The notes under the pieces were generated by a model. The model had not been told where the DNA came from. It did not search any database and was given only the letters and a program-made list of their open reading frames with translations. A program made the position numbers and the translations under genes. This document shows positions 16,701 through 24,935 of a stretch of DNA of 40,477 nucleotides, in pieces; within the stretch, counting starts at the first letter, position 1; each line of letters opens with the position of its first letter. Source of the DNA: Verrucomicrobiota bacterium (GTDB lineage Bacteria; Verrucomicrobiota; Verrucomicrobiia; Opitutales; Opitutaceae); NCBI GenBank assembly GCA_030605125.1, contig JAUWBD010000020.1, forward strand, positions 1-40,477. Direction: 5' to 3'.

Positions 16701-17366
16701 ATGAACAAATTCATCGCCTCCCTCTGCGCCTTGGTCGCCCTCGTCGGCCTCGCCGCATCGCCCGTGTCCGCCCAGCCCGCCCCCAAGATCGTCGTGGTGG
16801 ACATGGCCAAGCTCCTCGACTCCCACCACAAGACGGAGGAGCAAAACACCAAGCTCAAGGGCGACGAAGCCCGGGCCAACGACGAGCTCGAGAAGATCAA
16901 CAAGGAGGGCCAGGTGCTCGTCGATCAGCTCAAGAAGATGGAGGAAGACTCCAAGAACCCCGCCCTCTCCACCTCCGCCCGCGAGCAGCTCCAGGCCGAC
17001 ATGCGCGTCAAGATCGAGGAGATCCAGAAGAAGCAAAACGAGGTCCAGTCCTTCCGGAACAACACCCAGCGCTCCCTCCAGCAGCGCATCCAAAACTTCC
17101 GCAAGCTGATGTTTGAAGAGATCTCCGGCACCGTGACCGAGGTCGCCAAGAAGAAAGGCGCCACCCTTGTCCTCGACAAGTCCGGCCCCTCCCTCATCGG
17201 CATCAACCCCATCGTCTATGCCGACGCCGCCTACGACATCACCGAGGAGGTCCAGAAGGAGCTCAACCGCGGCCGTCCCGCCGGAGCCGCCGCCACGCCC
17301 GGCGCCGCCCGTCCCGCCGCCGCCGCTGCCTCCGACGCGCAGGTGACCTTCCCCGGCGCCCGCTAA
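16701..17366 (+). CDS. OmpH/Skp-family periplasmic chaperone
   Basis: 221 residues. Signal peptide [24 protein letters not shown] ending in an AxA-type site, then the OmpH opening [19 protein letters not shown], a long charged coiled coil (about residues 45-150, many E/K/Q repeats) and an ALVLDKSG-like segment ([15 protein letters not shown]). An alanine/proline-rich tail follows. By analogy with Skp it holds unfolded outer-membrane proteins in the periplasm for BamA, which is encoded 58 bases upstream. A strong terminator lies just after it, so lpxD may need its own promoter. Confidence 0.92.
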   Translation: MNKFIASLCALVALVGLAASPVSAQPAPKIVVVDMAKLLDSHHKTEEQNTKLKGDEARANDELEKINKEGQVLVDQLKKMEEDSKNPALSTSAREQLQADMRVKIEEIQKKQNEVQSFRNNTQRSLQQRIQNFRKLMFEEISGTVTEVAKKKGATLVLDKSGPSLIGINPIVYADAAYDITEEVQKELNRGRPAGAAATPGAARPAAAAASDAQVTFPGAR

Positions 17367-17393
17367 ACCGGCCCCCGCCCGCGCCTTTCCCCC

Positions 17394-17426
17394 GCCCGAT
17401 GCGCCCCGCGCGCATCGGGCTTTTTT
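17394..17426 (+). terminator. Rho-independent terminator after ompH/skp
   Basis: Stem GCCCGATGCGC (17394-17404) / GCGCATCGGGC (17410-17420), 11 exact pairs with loop CCCGC, directly followed by six T (17421-17426). It starts 27 bases after the ompH stop. A second palindrome, CGGCGAGC/GCTCGCCG (17468-17487), lies between it and lpxD. Confidence 0.9.
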
Positions 17427-17575
17427 GCGCCCCGATCTGGAGTGCGAAGCCTCGGCGTCGCTTTCGACGGCGAGCCTCGGCTCGCCGCCCCTCGTCCGGC
17501 CACCTCTTCACCCGGGAAATCCCCGTTCGACATTCGCCGCGCATCTTTCGTCACTCCTCGCTCGTCCCTCGTCCC

Positions 17576-18625
17576 ATGACTCTCGCCTTCAGCGCCGCCG
17601 AACTCGTCTCGATCCTCGCCCCCCGCGCCACCCGCGGCGCCACCACCGCGACCATCCAGGGCATCGCCGCGCTCAAGGACGCGCAGCCCGGCGACCTCTC
17701 CTTCCTCGGCAACCCCAAATACAAACCCGAGGTCGCCGCCACCCGCGCCTCCGTCGTCCTCCTCCCCGCCGACTTCGAGGGCGAGCCGCCCGCCGACCAG
17801 CTCTGGCTCCTCGTCGAAAACCCCTCCGCCGCCCTCGCCACCCTTTGCGCCCGCCTCGAGGCCGCCCTCTGGCCCCGCCCCGCCGCCGGCGTCCACCCGA
17901 GCGCCGTCGTCGATCCCTCCGCCCGGATCGATCCCACCGCCACCGTCGGCCCCCTCTGCGTGATCGAGGCCGGCGCGACCGTCGGCCCCCGCACCATCCT
18001 CCACGCCCAGGTCTTCCTCGGCCGCGCCGCCCGCGTCGGCGCCGAGTGCTGGCTCATGCCCGGCGCGCACGTCGCCACCGAATGCGTGATCGGCGACCGC
18101 GTGCGCCTGCACGCCGGCGTGGTCGTCGGCGCCGACGGCTTCGGCTACGAATTCCAGGGCGGCCGCCACGTGAAGGTGCCGCAGGTCGGCATCGTGGAGA
18201 TCCAGGACGACGTCGAGATCGGCGCCAACACCACCTTCGACCGCGCCCGCTTCAGCCGCACCCTCGTCGGCCAGGGCACCAAAATCGACAACCTCGTGCA
18301 GATCGGGCACAACGTCGTCATCGGCCGCCACTGCATCATCTGCGCCCAGGTCGGTATCAGCGGCAGCACTACGCTGGAGGACTACGTGATCCTCGGCGGC
18401 CAGGCCGGCGTCGCCGGCCACCTCACCATCGGCAAGGGCGCCAAGGCCGACGGCCAGACCGGCATCAACACCACCCTCGCCCCCGGCACCTTCTGGAAGG
18501 GCTCGCCCTGCCTGCCCTACCAGCTCGAGCAGCGCATCAACGTCCTCCGCCAGCGCCTCCCCGACCTCTTCCGCAAGGTGGACACCCTCGCCGCCGAGCT
18601 CGCCGAACTGAAGAGCCGCGCCTGA
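17576..18625 (+). CDS. lpxD: UDP-3-O-acylglucosamine N-acyltransferase
   Basis: Third step of lipid A synthesis: transfers a 3-hydroxyacyl chain from acyl carrier protein to the 2-amino group of UDP-3-O-acyl-glucosamine. 349 residues from ATG at 17576. N-terminal uridine-binding domain (about 1-100), then a left-handed beta helix of hexapeptide repeats (107-320) with GADGFGY (185-191) and the catalytic histidine H245 in [16 protein letters not shown]. The C-terminal helix has [12 protein letters not shown]. It shows that the organism probably makes lipid A. It converges with the TonB receptor with 22 bases between stops. Confidence 0.95.
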   Translation: MTLAFSAAELVSILAPRATRGATTATIQGIAALKDAQPGDLSFLGNPKYKPEVAATRASVVLLPADFEGEPPADQLWLLVENPSAALATLCARLEAALWPRPAAGVHPSAVVDPSARIDPTATVGPLCVIEAGATVGPRTILHAQVFLGRAARVGAECWLMPGAHVATECVIGDRVRLHAGVVVGADGFGYEFQGGRHVKVPQVGIVEIQDDVEIGANTTFDRARFSRTLVGQGTKIDNLVQIGHNVVIGRHCIICAQVGISGSTTLEDYVILGGQAGVAGHLTIGKGAKADGQTGINTTLAPGTFWKGSPCLPYQLEQRINVLRQRLPDLFRKVDTLAAELAELKSRA

Positions 18626-18647
18626 TCGCGAGCCCCAGCCGCGCCGC

Positions 18648-20786
18648 CTACCACGCGTAGCTCAGCTCCGCGCGCGCCCAGCGCGGCGGCGCCACGTTGA
18701 CCACGCCGGCCGCGTTTCGGCCCGTCTCGATCTCGGCGTCGAAGACGTTCTCCACCGCCACGCCCAGCCGCAGCCGCGGCGTGAACGCGTAGCGCGCCGC
18801 CACATCCACGCGCGTCGCCGAGGCCAGCGTGAGCGTGTTCAGATCGTCCTCGAACTGCGCCTCGACCCACCGCGCCCGCGCATCGAGCGTCAGCGCCCGC
18901 GTCGCCCGCCACACCGCCCCCGCCGACACCGTGTGCCGCGGCACCTGCGCCAGCCGCCGCCCGTCGAGATCCTCCGCCCCCGCTCCGCCCGAGCGCACCC
19001 GCGCGTCGCTCAGCAAATAGTCGGCCTCCAGCCGCAGCGTCTCCAGCGCCTGCCAATGCCCGCCCAGCTCCAGCCCGCGCACCCGCACCGAGTCCAGGTT
19101 GCGCCGCTGCCGCGTCGTCGCGTCGAGTGTCACGTTGGCCACCGCGTCCGAAAGCGCGTTTTCAAACACCGTCGCGCGCAGCCCGCCGCGCGCGCCCGGA
19201 GCGGCCCAGGCCAGCCCGAGCTCGCCGCCCACCAAGGTCTCCGGATCGAGATCGGGATTCGCGTTGGTGGTGATCGCCCCCACCCGGAACGGCCGGTAAA
19301 GCTCGTTGAGCGTCGGCGTGCGGTAGGCCGAGTAAACCGCCGCCCGCGCGGTGACGCTCTCCGTCGCCCGCCACGCCAGCCCCGCCGAGGGCGAGAACGC
19401 CACGTCGTCGCGATCTTCGTAGCGCTCGGCCAGCACCTCCGCGCCCGTGGCTCGCACCGTCTCGCGGCGGAAGCCCCCGCTCCTCCACGTGGAGTCGAGG
19501 CGCGCGCCGAGCGTGAGCGTGAGCTCCGGCGCCAGCGGCCGGGCGTGCGTGACGAAAGCCCCCGCGACCACCTGCTCGCCGCCCGCCCGCCGCTCGCGCG
19601 TGAACTCGGAGCCGTTGTAGAGAAACCACTCGCGCGTCTCGCCCTCCACGCGTCGCGCGTCCACGCCGACCGTCGTCACCGCGCTCTCGTCCGTGAGCTC
19701 GCCGAAGGTCGCCTGCGCCGAGAAGCCCGCCGCCGTGGCCGGCACCGAATACTGGTCGCTCGCCGGCGTCTCCGCGTCGCGCGCCGCGTTCACCGCCGAG
19801 AAGGTGCTGCGATAATCCTGGTCCTGCGCGTGGAGCGTCACCGACCAGGCCGAGACCGCCGCCTCGCGCGGCCTGCCCTCGAGCGTCAGCGAGCCGAACA
19901 GCTCCTCCGAGCCGTTGCCCTGGTAGGGCGTGCCGTTTCCGCGGTCCTCGCGCCAGGCGCGAAAGGCGGTGGTGAGCGTAGTGGTCTCGCTGATACGCCG
20001 GGCCCAGGCGAACTGGCCGCGGTGCGTTTCCAAATCCGCCGCGCGATCGATCAGTCCGGGCTCGCGCACGAGGCGCACGCCGTCGGTCGCGAGCGTGGCC
20101 GCGGTTACCCGGAAGGCATCCCGCCCTCCCGCCGCGACGGCGCTCGCCGCGAGTTCCGCGCCCCGGGTCCGAAAATCACCCGCGGTGACCGTGGCCGTGG
20201 TGGTGAAAAGTGTCACCAGATTGGTGACACTTTCGCCCTCCCCGCCGGCGCCCGCGGGCGGGATCAGGGGCGCCGACACGAGGTGCACCACGCCGCCGAG
20301 CGAGCTGGCACCCCAGGCGGCCGAGCCGCCGCCGCGCACGATCTCCACGCGCTCGAGCGAGGCGACGGGCAGTTTTGTCCACGCGATCCAGCCGCCGAAG
20401 GGATCGTTGACTGGCACGCCGTCGAGGAGCACGAGCGCGCGGCTCGCCCCGCTCGGCCCGATGCCGCGCAGCGACACGCCTTGCGCGGTGGGATTGGCCG
20501 TGAGCGATCCGCTGCGCCGGAAAAGCGAAAACGCGCCCGATCCCCGCAGGGTGTCGTCAAGCGCGAGCGTCGGCGCCTCGCGCAGCGTCTCCGCCTCCAT
20601 CACGTCCACCGTGAGCGGCAGCGTGGCGGCCTCCTGCGGGGCGCGCGTCGCGGTGACGATCAGCGGGGGCAGGGCGACCGGCTCGGCGGCACCGCCCTCG
20701 GCGGCCGCGAGACGGGCGACTAGAAGAATGGGAAACAAAGCGAAGCGGCGGGCACGCACGCGCCGATGCTGCGCGGGCCGCGGCAC
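18648..20786 (-). CDS. TonB-dependent outer-membrane receptor
   Basis: 712 residues from a GTG at 20786; another GTG at 20759 would begin at RARRFALFPILL and give a more typical signal peptide (cleavage near ARLAAA). The plug domain starts PLIVTATRAPQEAATLPLTV and includes GVSLRGIGPSGASRALVLLDG, NDPFGGWIAW and VEIVRGGGSAAWGASSLGGVV. The 22-strand barrel follows, ending LSYAW with the aromatic last residue. It resembles BtuB-like vitamin or siderophore receptors, but the ligand is unknown, and no TonB/ExbBD or binding-protein transporter is adjacent. No riboswitch fits in the 33-base upstream gap. An internal palindrome is listed separately. Confidence 0.9.
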   Translation of the reverse strand: MPRPAQHRRVRARRFALFPILLVARLAAAEGGAAEPVALPPLIVTATRAPQEAATLPLTVDVMEAETLREAPTLALDDTLRGSGAFSLFRRSGSLTANPTAQGVSLRGIGPSGASRALVLLDGVPVNDPFGGWIAWTKLPVASLERVEIVRGGGSAAWGASSLGGVVHLVSAPLIPPAGAGGEGESVTNLVTLFTTTATVTAGDFRTRGAELAASAVAAGGRDAFRVTAATLATDGVRLVREPGLIDRAADLETHRGQFAWARRISETTTLTTAFRAWREDRGNGTPYQGNGSEELFGSLTLEGRPREAAVSAWSVTLHAQDQDYRSTFSAVNAARDAETPASDQYSVPATAAGFSAQATFGELTDESAVTTVGVDARRVEGETREWFLYNGSEFTRERRAGGEQVVAGAFVTHARPLAPELTLTLGARLDSTWRSGGFRRETVRATGAEVLAERYEDRDDVAFSPSAGLAWRATESVTARAAVYSAYRTPTLNELYRPFRVGAITTNANPDLDPETLVGGELGLAWAAPGARGGLRATVFENALSDAVANVTLDATTRQRRNLDSVRVRGLELGGHWQALETLRLEADYLLSDARVRSGGAGAEDLDGRRLAQVPRHTVSAGAVWRATRALTLDARARWVEAQFEDDLNTLTLASATRVDVAARYAFTPRLRLGVAVENVFDAEIETGRNAAGVVNVAPPRWARAELSYAW
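20207..20233. repeat. Perfect 12-bp inverted repeat inside the TonB receptor gene
   Basis: AAAGTGTCACCA (20207-20218), loop GAT, TGGTGACACTTT (20222-20233). It encodes part of a poorly conserved insertion (GESVTNLVTLFTT) in the receptor between two conserved strands and is less GC-rich than the surrounding gene. Confidence 0.7.
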
Positions 20787-20819
20787 CGCGCAAGAGGCGC
20801 GGCCAAAATCCGGCCGGGA

Positions 20820-21569
20820 TCAGGCCCCGGGCGGCTTCCCGAGCAGCGCGTGGAGAAGCACCGCCGCCGCCACCGAGACGTTGAGCGATTCCACCTTGCC
20901 CGAGCCGGAGAGCGTGACGAGCGCGGTGCAGGCCTTGGCGACCTCGGGCGCAAGACCTTGCTCCTCGTTGCCCATCACCAAGGCCAAAGGCTTCGCCGTC
21001 GCCGCGCGCGCGACCGGCGCGCCGCCGCGCGTGGCCGCGCCGACCACGTCGTAGCCCGCGGCGGCGAGCGCCCCGAGAAAAGCCGGCAGCGCCGGCACGC
21101 GCCACACGCGGATGTGCTCCAGGCCGCCCTCGGCCACGCGGTGCGCCGACTCGCCCGGCAGCGCCGCCGACGGGTGCGTGGGGATCACGATGTGTCCGGC
21201 GCCAAAAAACGCCGCCGAGCGGGCGATCGCGCCGAGGTTGTGCGGATTGCCGATCCGATCGAGGACCACGACCGGCGTCTTCGCCGCCGCCCAGGCTGCG
21301 AGGTCTTTGGCGAGCGGGGCGCCGAGCGGCGGCGCGGCCACCACGCAGACCACACCGCCGTGGTGAACGGTGCCGGAGATTTTCTCCAGCTCGGCGGGCG
21401 TCACGCAGCGATAGACTTTTTTCGCGGCGGCGAGCGCCTTGCAGTAGGCGCCGAGCTTGCGGCTGGTGGGCTCGTCGAAAAAAAGCCGCTTCACCGACTC
21501 CGGATCGCGCGAGAAGCGGGCCTGGACCGCGGCAAGGCCGCACAGCGTGAGTTCGTTGGCGTTGGGCAT
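20820..21569 (-). CDS. TrmH/SpoU-family RNA 2'-O-methyltransferase
   Basis: 249 residues from ATG at 21569. N-terminal substrate-binding domain (NELTLCGLAAVQARF, VKRLFFDEP), then the knotted SPOUT domain with the three SpoU motifs: LDRIGNPHNLGAIARSA (103-119), ALVMGNEEQGL (196-206) and ESLNVSVAAAVLLHALL (227-243). It would methylate a ribose in tRNA or rRNA using S-adenosylmethionine; the target site is not predictable. It lies 33 bases upstream of the TonB receptor on the same strand. Confidence 0.92.
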   Translation of the reverse strand: MPNANELTLCGLAAVQARFSRDPESVKRLFFDEPTSRKLGAYCKALAAAKKVYRCVTPAELEKISGTVHHGGVVCVVAAPPLGAPLAKDLAAWAAAKTPVVVLDRIGNPHNLGAIARSAAFFGAGHIVIPTHPSAALPGESAHRVAEGGLEHIRVWRVPALPAFLGALAAAGYDVVGAATRGGAPVARAATAKPLALVMGNEEQGLAPEVAKACTALVTLSGSGKVESLNVSVAAAVLLHALLGKPPGA

Positions 21570-21766
21570 GGAATCGTCCTGCCAACATCGGGGCGCCCGC
21601 GGAGCCTGCGATGAAAAACTCCGCATCCTTGGCGCAGTTCGGTGTAAAGGCCCAACCAAATATGTCATTCGGTGAAATAATTATTGCTCGCCGTATGCCT
21701 CTGCGAGATAGGTCCAAGACGGTCGCGCCAGATTTCGGTAAGAACCGGCCCCGTTCCCTCCTCGCC

Positions 21767-23359
21767 ATGCCCTCTACTCCGTTTACCCGCACTGGTCTGC
21801 ATCTCGATCTGCGCATCCAGGTGATGCCCATGCCAGCGCTGCGCGCGCTCGCAACCGAGGTGGCGGGCCTGGGGCTAGACACGCTGATGATCGAGTGGGA
21901 GGCCTCCTACCCCTTCGGAAAACATCCGCTCGTCGCCAATGATCGCGCCTACACGCCGGCCGAGCTCGACGGCTTCCTGCGCCATTGCTCGCGCCTAGGG
22001 CTGGAAGTCATCCCGCTGCAGCAGTGTTTTGGCCACATCGAATACATCCTGCGCCACGAACGCTACGCGCATCTGCGCGAGAGCCCATCGGATCTCTGCC
22101 AGCTCTGCCCCTGCCGCGCGGGCGAGGCGCTCGACGTCTTCGGCGATCTCTTCGCCGAACTGGCCGCGACACACCCGTCGCCGTTTCTACATATCGGCGG
22201 CGACGAAACCTACCTGCTCGGGCATTGCCCGGAGTGCCGCGCCAAGGCGGAGAAGCACGGCAAGTCACGCCTCTACGTGGACTACTTCAAGCGCGTGGCG
22301 GAGGCCGTGGCGCGGCTCGGCAAGCGCCCCCTCCTCTGGGCCGACATGCTGCTCAAGAACCCGGAGGCGGCGACGGAGATGCCACGCGAGTGCGTGTTCG
22401 TGGACTGGAACTACGGCTGGGAGGCGAACCACTTCGGCGACCTGGAAAAACTGCGCGCCACGGGGATCGAGTTCTGGGGCGCGGTCGCGATGCGCAGCCA
22501 TCCCGACAACCACTCGCTCACCTGCTGGGAAACGCACTTCAACAACCTGCGCGACTTCATCCCCTTCGCCCGCCGCTCCGAATACCGCGGCATGATCCTC
22601 ACCTCCTGGTCCACCTCGGGCCTCTACGGCCACCACTGGGACAAGCCCGGCGAGATCCTCAATCTCCTGCCCATGCGCCGCGTGTATCCGATTTCCGGGT
22701 TCACGGTTCTCCTCCACGCTTTCCGCGAGGCGCTCGATCCGTCCCGCCCCTTCGACCCCAAGGCCTTCGTGATCGCCTACGCCCGCGATCGCTTCGGCCT
22801 GGACGCTCGCGGCGGCGCAGACCTTTGGCGCGCCCTCTCCTCCGACGCCACCCTGCTCGAGCCCGGGGTGAAAACCGGCCCGGTGGCCGCCTCCGCTCGG
22901 CGCGCGAAAAACATCTTCGCCACGCTCCGCCCCGCCCGCAACCACGAGGAGTTCGCCCACCTCCGCCTGATGGCCGACCTCCGCGAATTCCACGTGCGCT
23001 TCAAGATCCTCGAGGAGCGGCTCAACTCCCCCTGGCTCACGTCCGCGCGCCGGTCCCGCGCCGTGCGCGAACTCGCGGCGCTGTTGCGCGAGTCGGCCGA
23101 GCTGGACCTGCGATTTTCCCGTCTCAACGGAGACGTGCTGCACCCCGCCGAACTGCTCGAGGAAAACGAATACCGTTCGAAAAAACTCCGCGTCCTCCAC
23201 GACCGCCTCACGCGACAAGGCCGTGCCGCCGCCCAACCCTCCTCCGGAGCGGGGCCGCTTCATGTCGATGTCACCACGTTTGCCGAGCCGCGTCTGATCC
23301 CGCGCCACCAAGAGCCCGCCCGCTTGCTTGTCCCCGCTATCTCCGCCGCGGGCGGCTAG
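21767..23359 (+). CDS. GH20-type beta-N-acetylhexosaminidase, cytoplasmic
   Basis: 530 residues from ATG at 21767. An earlier in-frame ATG exists near 21694 but adds a basic stretch without family likeness. The TIM-barrel starts directly (LHLDLRIQVMPMPALRALA), with VIPLQQCFGHIEYILRH and the GH20 catalytic pair in LHIGGDETYLLGHC (D146, E147; HxGGDE motif), then LLWADMLLK and WSTSGLYGHHWD. There is no signal peptide, so it would act on imported oligosaccharides. The usual N-terminal non-catalytic domain is missing and the last about 180 residues form a helical C-terminal region. The 197-base divergent gap to the methyltransferase contains an AT-rich stretch (21660-21690) suited to a promoter. 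Confidence 0.85.
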   Translation: MPSTPFTRTGLHLDLRIQVMPMPALRALATEVAGLGLDTLMIEWEASYPFGKHPLVANDRAYTPAELDGFLRHCSRLGLEVIPLQQCFGHIEYILRHERYAHLRESPSDLCQLCPCRAGEALDVFGDLFAELAATHPSPFLHIGGDETYLLGHCPECRAKAEKHGKSRLYVDYFKRVAEAVARLGKRPLLWADMLLKNPEAATEMPRECVFVDWNYGWEANHFGDLEKLRATGIEFWGAVAMRSHPDNHSLTCWETHFNNLRDFIPFARRSEYRGMILTSWSTSGLYGHHWDKPGEILNLLPMRRVYPISGFTVLLHAFREALDPSRPFDPKAFVIAYARDRFGLDARGGADLWRALSSDATLLEPGVKTGPVAASARRAKNIFATLRPARNHEEFAHLRLMADLREFHVRFKILEERLNSPWLTSARRSRAVRELAALLRESAELDLRFSRLNGDVLHPAELLEENEYRSKKLRVLHDRLTRQGRAAAQPSSGAGPLHVDVTTFAEPRLIPRHQEPARLLVPAISAAGG

Positions 23360-23398
23360 GCTGCGAAAAGCGCAACGATTGCCGGCGACGCCGCCACC

Positions 23399-24643
23399 AT
23401 GATCACCGTCGAGAGACTTTCCCCGGCATGGCGCTCACCGTTTCTGCAAAGTCGCAACTCCCTGTTCGTCCCTATCGACGCCGCGTATCTGGAGCGCACC
23501 GAAGCCCCGGACTCGGCGTTCCCCGTCACGACCTACATCGCCCGGGATGAAAGCCGGGTTCTGTCTTGGGCCGGCTTTTATTCGCGACGCCTCATGATCG
23601 GCGCTCCTCAAGCCCCCTCGCTCCGGCTCGCTCATGCCTTCGCGATCGGCACGTTGCCGGAACATCGCCGCCAAGGCTTGGGGAGAAAGGTGTGGCAGGC
23701 GGCCGAAAGACATCTCGTGGCCGATACGGACGGCATCCTGATCTACACCAACGAAGGCGGCGATGGATACCCGTTCTACCGCTCGCTCGGCTATCTGCCC
23801 TTGGCTTTCCCGCCCCGCCTTCGGCTGACGTTCGAAGCGTCTCCCCAAATTTCGGCGCACCCGGCGGGGGCGCTCGTGCGAACCGCGACCTTCTCGGAGA
23901 CAGGCCATGCGGACGACGAACGCGGGCAGGTGTTTTCCGCCTGCTACCGAGGCCACGTCGGCTTTCTGGCAGAGCGCCCCCGCTCGCTGGATCTCTGGTC
24001 CCGGGCCTCATTTTTCTACGAGCCAAGGCTCATGGGCTACACCCCGAAAATCTCCTGGATCGAGCGCCCGAACGGGCACTGGAAAGCCTACGCGATCTGG
24101 GCCGGCCCCATGGACAGGATCGAGTGGAAAAAGGGCGCGGTGGAGATCTGGGAGATAGCCTGCGCCGAAGACAGCGATCCCGAGTCGCTTCGCGCCTTGC
24201 TCCAGCCGGCCGTCGTGGCGGGCCGCGCCGGCCGCGCCGACGGATCCCCGCACTGGTGGGCGGTCCCCGGACATCGCATCACCCGACAAATGATGGCCCT
24301 CGGAGCCGAGGAGTCGCCACGGGCTCTCTGCGTTCTCGGAAGAATTTTTGATCCCGCCGCCCGCCTCGCAGAGCGGCTTCGCGCGACCATCCCGTCGGCG
24401 CGCGGCGTGGACTGCGCGATCGCAGCGGGAGGCCGAGTCGAGCTGCGCCTAAACGACGTGGCGGTGCAAATCGAGCGCGACTCCGCGCTGCGGCTGCTCT
24501 TCGGTCGCACCACGGCGACCATCGAGCATCAGCACGGAGTGCTCTCCGTGCAGCCCGCCGCGAAGACCCGCGACGTGCTCCACCTGCTCGACCGGGCGTT
24601 TCCATGCGCCCCCTGGGCCTACTTCGCCTCGGAGTTCATATGA
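23399..24643 (+). CDS. GNAT-family N-acetyltransferase with C-terminal extension
   Basis: 414 residues. The N-terminal GNAT fold has the acetyl-CoA loop LPEHRRQGLGRKVW (RRQGLG at 90-95) followed by ILIYTNEGGDGYPFYRSLGYLPL. The second half is an extra domain, about residues 140-414. Total length and a C-terminal region reminiscent of an SCP2-like fold (GVDCAIAAGGRVELRLND) recall the Eis-type acetyltransferases. Substrate unknown; an amine or amino sugar is possible because it follows the GH20 gene by 39 bases on the same strand. It converges with the LamG gene. Confidence 0.82.
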   Translation: MITVERLSPAWRSPFLQSRNSLFVPIDAAYLERTEAPDSAFPVTTYIARDESRVLSWAGFYSRRLMIGAPQAPSLRLAHAFAIGTLPEHRRQGLGRKVWQAAERHLVADTDGILIYTNEGGDGYPFYRSLGYLPLAFPPRLRLTFEASPQISAHPAGALVRTATFSETGHADDERGQVFSACYRGHVGFLAERPRSLDLWSRASFFYEPRLMGYTPKISWIERPNGHWKAYAIWAGPMDRIEWKKGAVEIWEIACAEDSDPESLRALLQPAVVAGRAGRADGSPHWWAVPGHRITRQMMALGAEESPRALCVLGRIFDPAARLAERLRATIPSARGVDCAIAAGGRVELRLNDVAVQIERDSALRLLFGRTTATIEHQHGVLSVQPAAKTRDVLHLLDRAFPCAPWAYFASEFI

Positions 24644-24683
24644 TCCGCGGCTCGGCTAAAGGTGACGCCCCCGGTCACCGCCG

Positions 24684-24935
24684 CTACTCCGCGACGAGAA
24701 CAGCCCGGTAAAAGGCGCGAGTGCCGGCGGGAAAAGGAAAGGTCCATGAAGGATCGGCCCCGCCGTCAAATGATCGCGTGGAGCCAGAGACGCCGGTCCA
24801 ATCGGCGAGCGTGGCGCTCGTTTCCAAACGATAGGCGCGACCAGCTTCGGCTCCGGCGAGAATGATTTGAAGCTGGTCGGCGACGCGACCGATTTTGACG
24901 GCGACAGGCCCATGCGGGGTTCTTCCGCTCGGCAG
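24684..24935 (-). pseudogene. C-terminal domain of the LamG protein, cut off by an in-frame TGA
   Basis: Directly after the TGA at 24936-24938, the same reading frame continues 83 codons to a TAG (24684-24686). The translation contains VAVKIGRVADQLQIILAG, YRLETSATLADWTGVSGS and ends FYRAVLVAE, a short beta-sandwich-like module of the kind (YRLE-S-L-W-V ... FYR) that often closes secreted verrucomicrobial LamG proteins. This suggests that one base change removed the last domain, or that the stop is read through. A sequencing error cannot be excluded. Confidence 0.7.

Noticed and set aside
24661-24679. GGTGAC/GTCACC hairpin between the convergent GNAT and LamG genes
   Set aside because: Six pairs without a T-run; a terminator role is possible but not supported by more than position.
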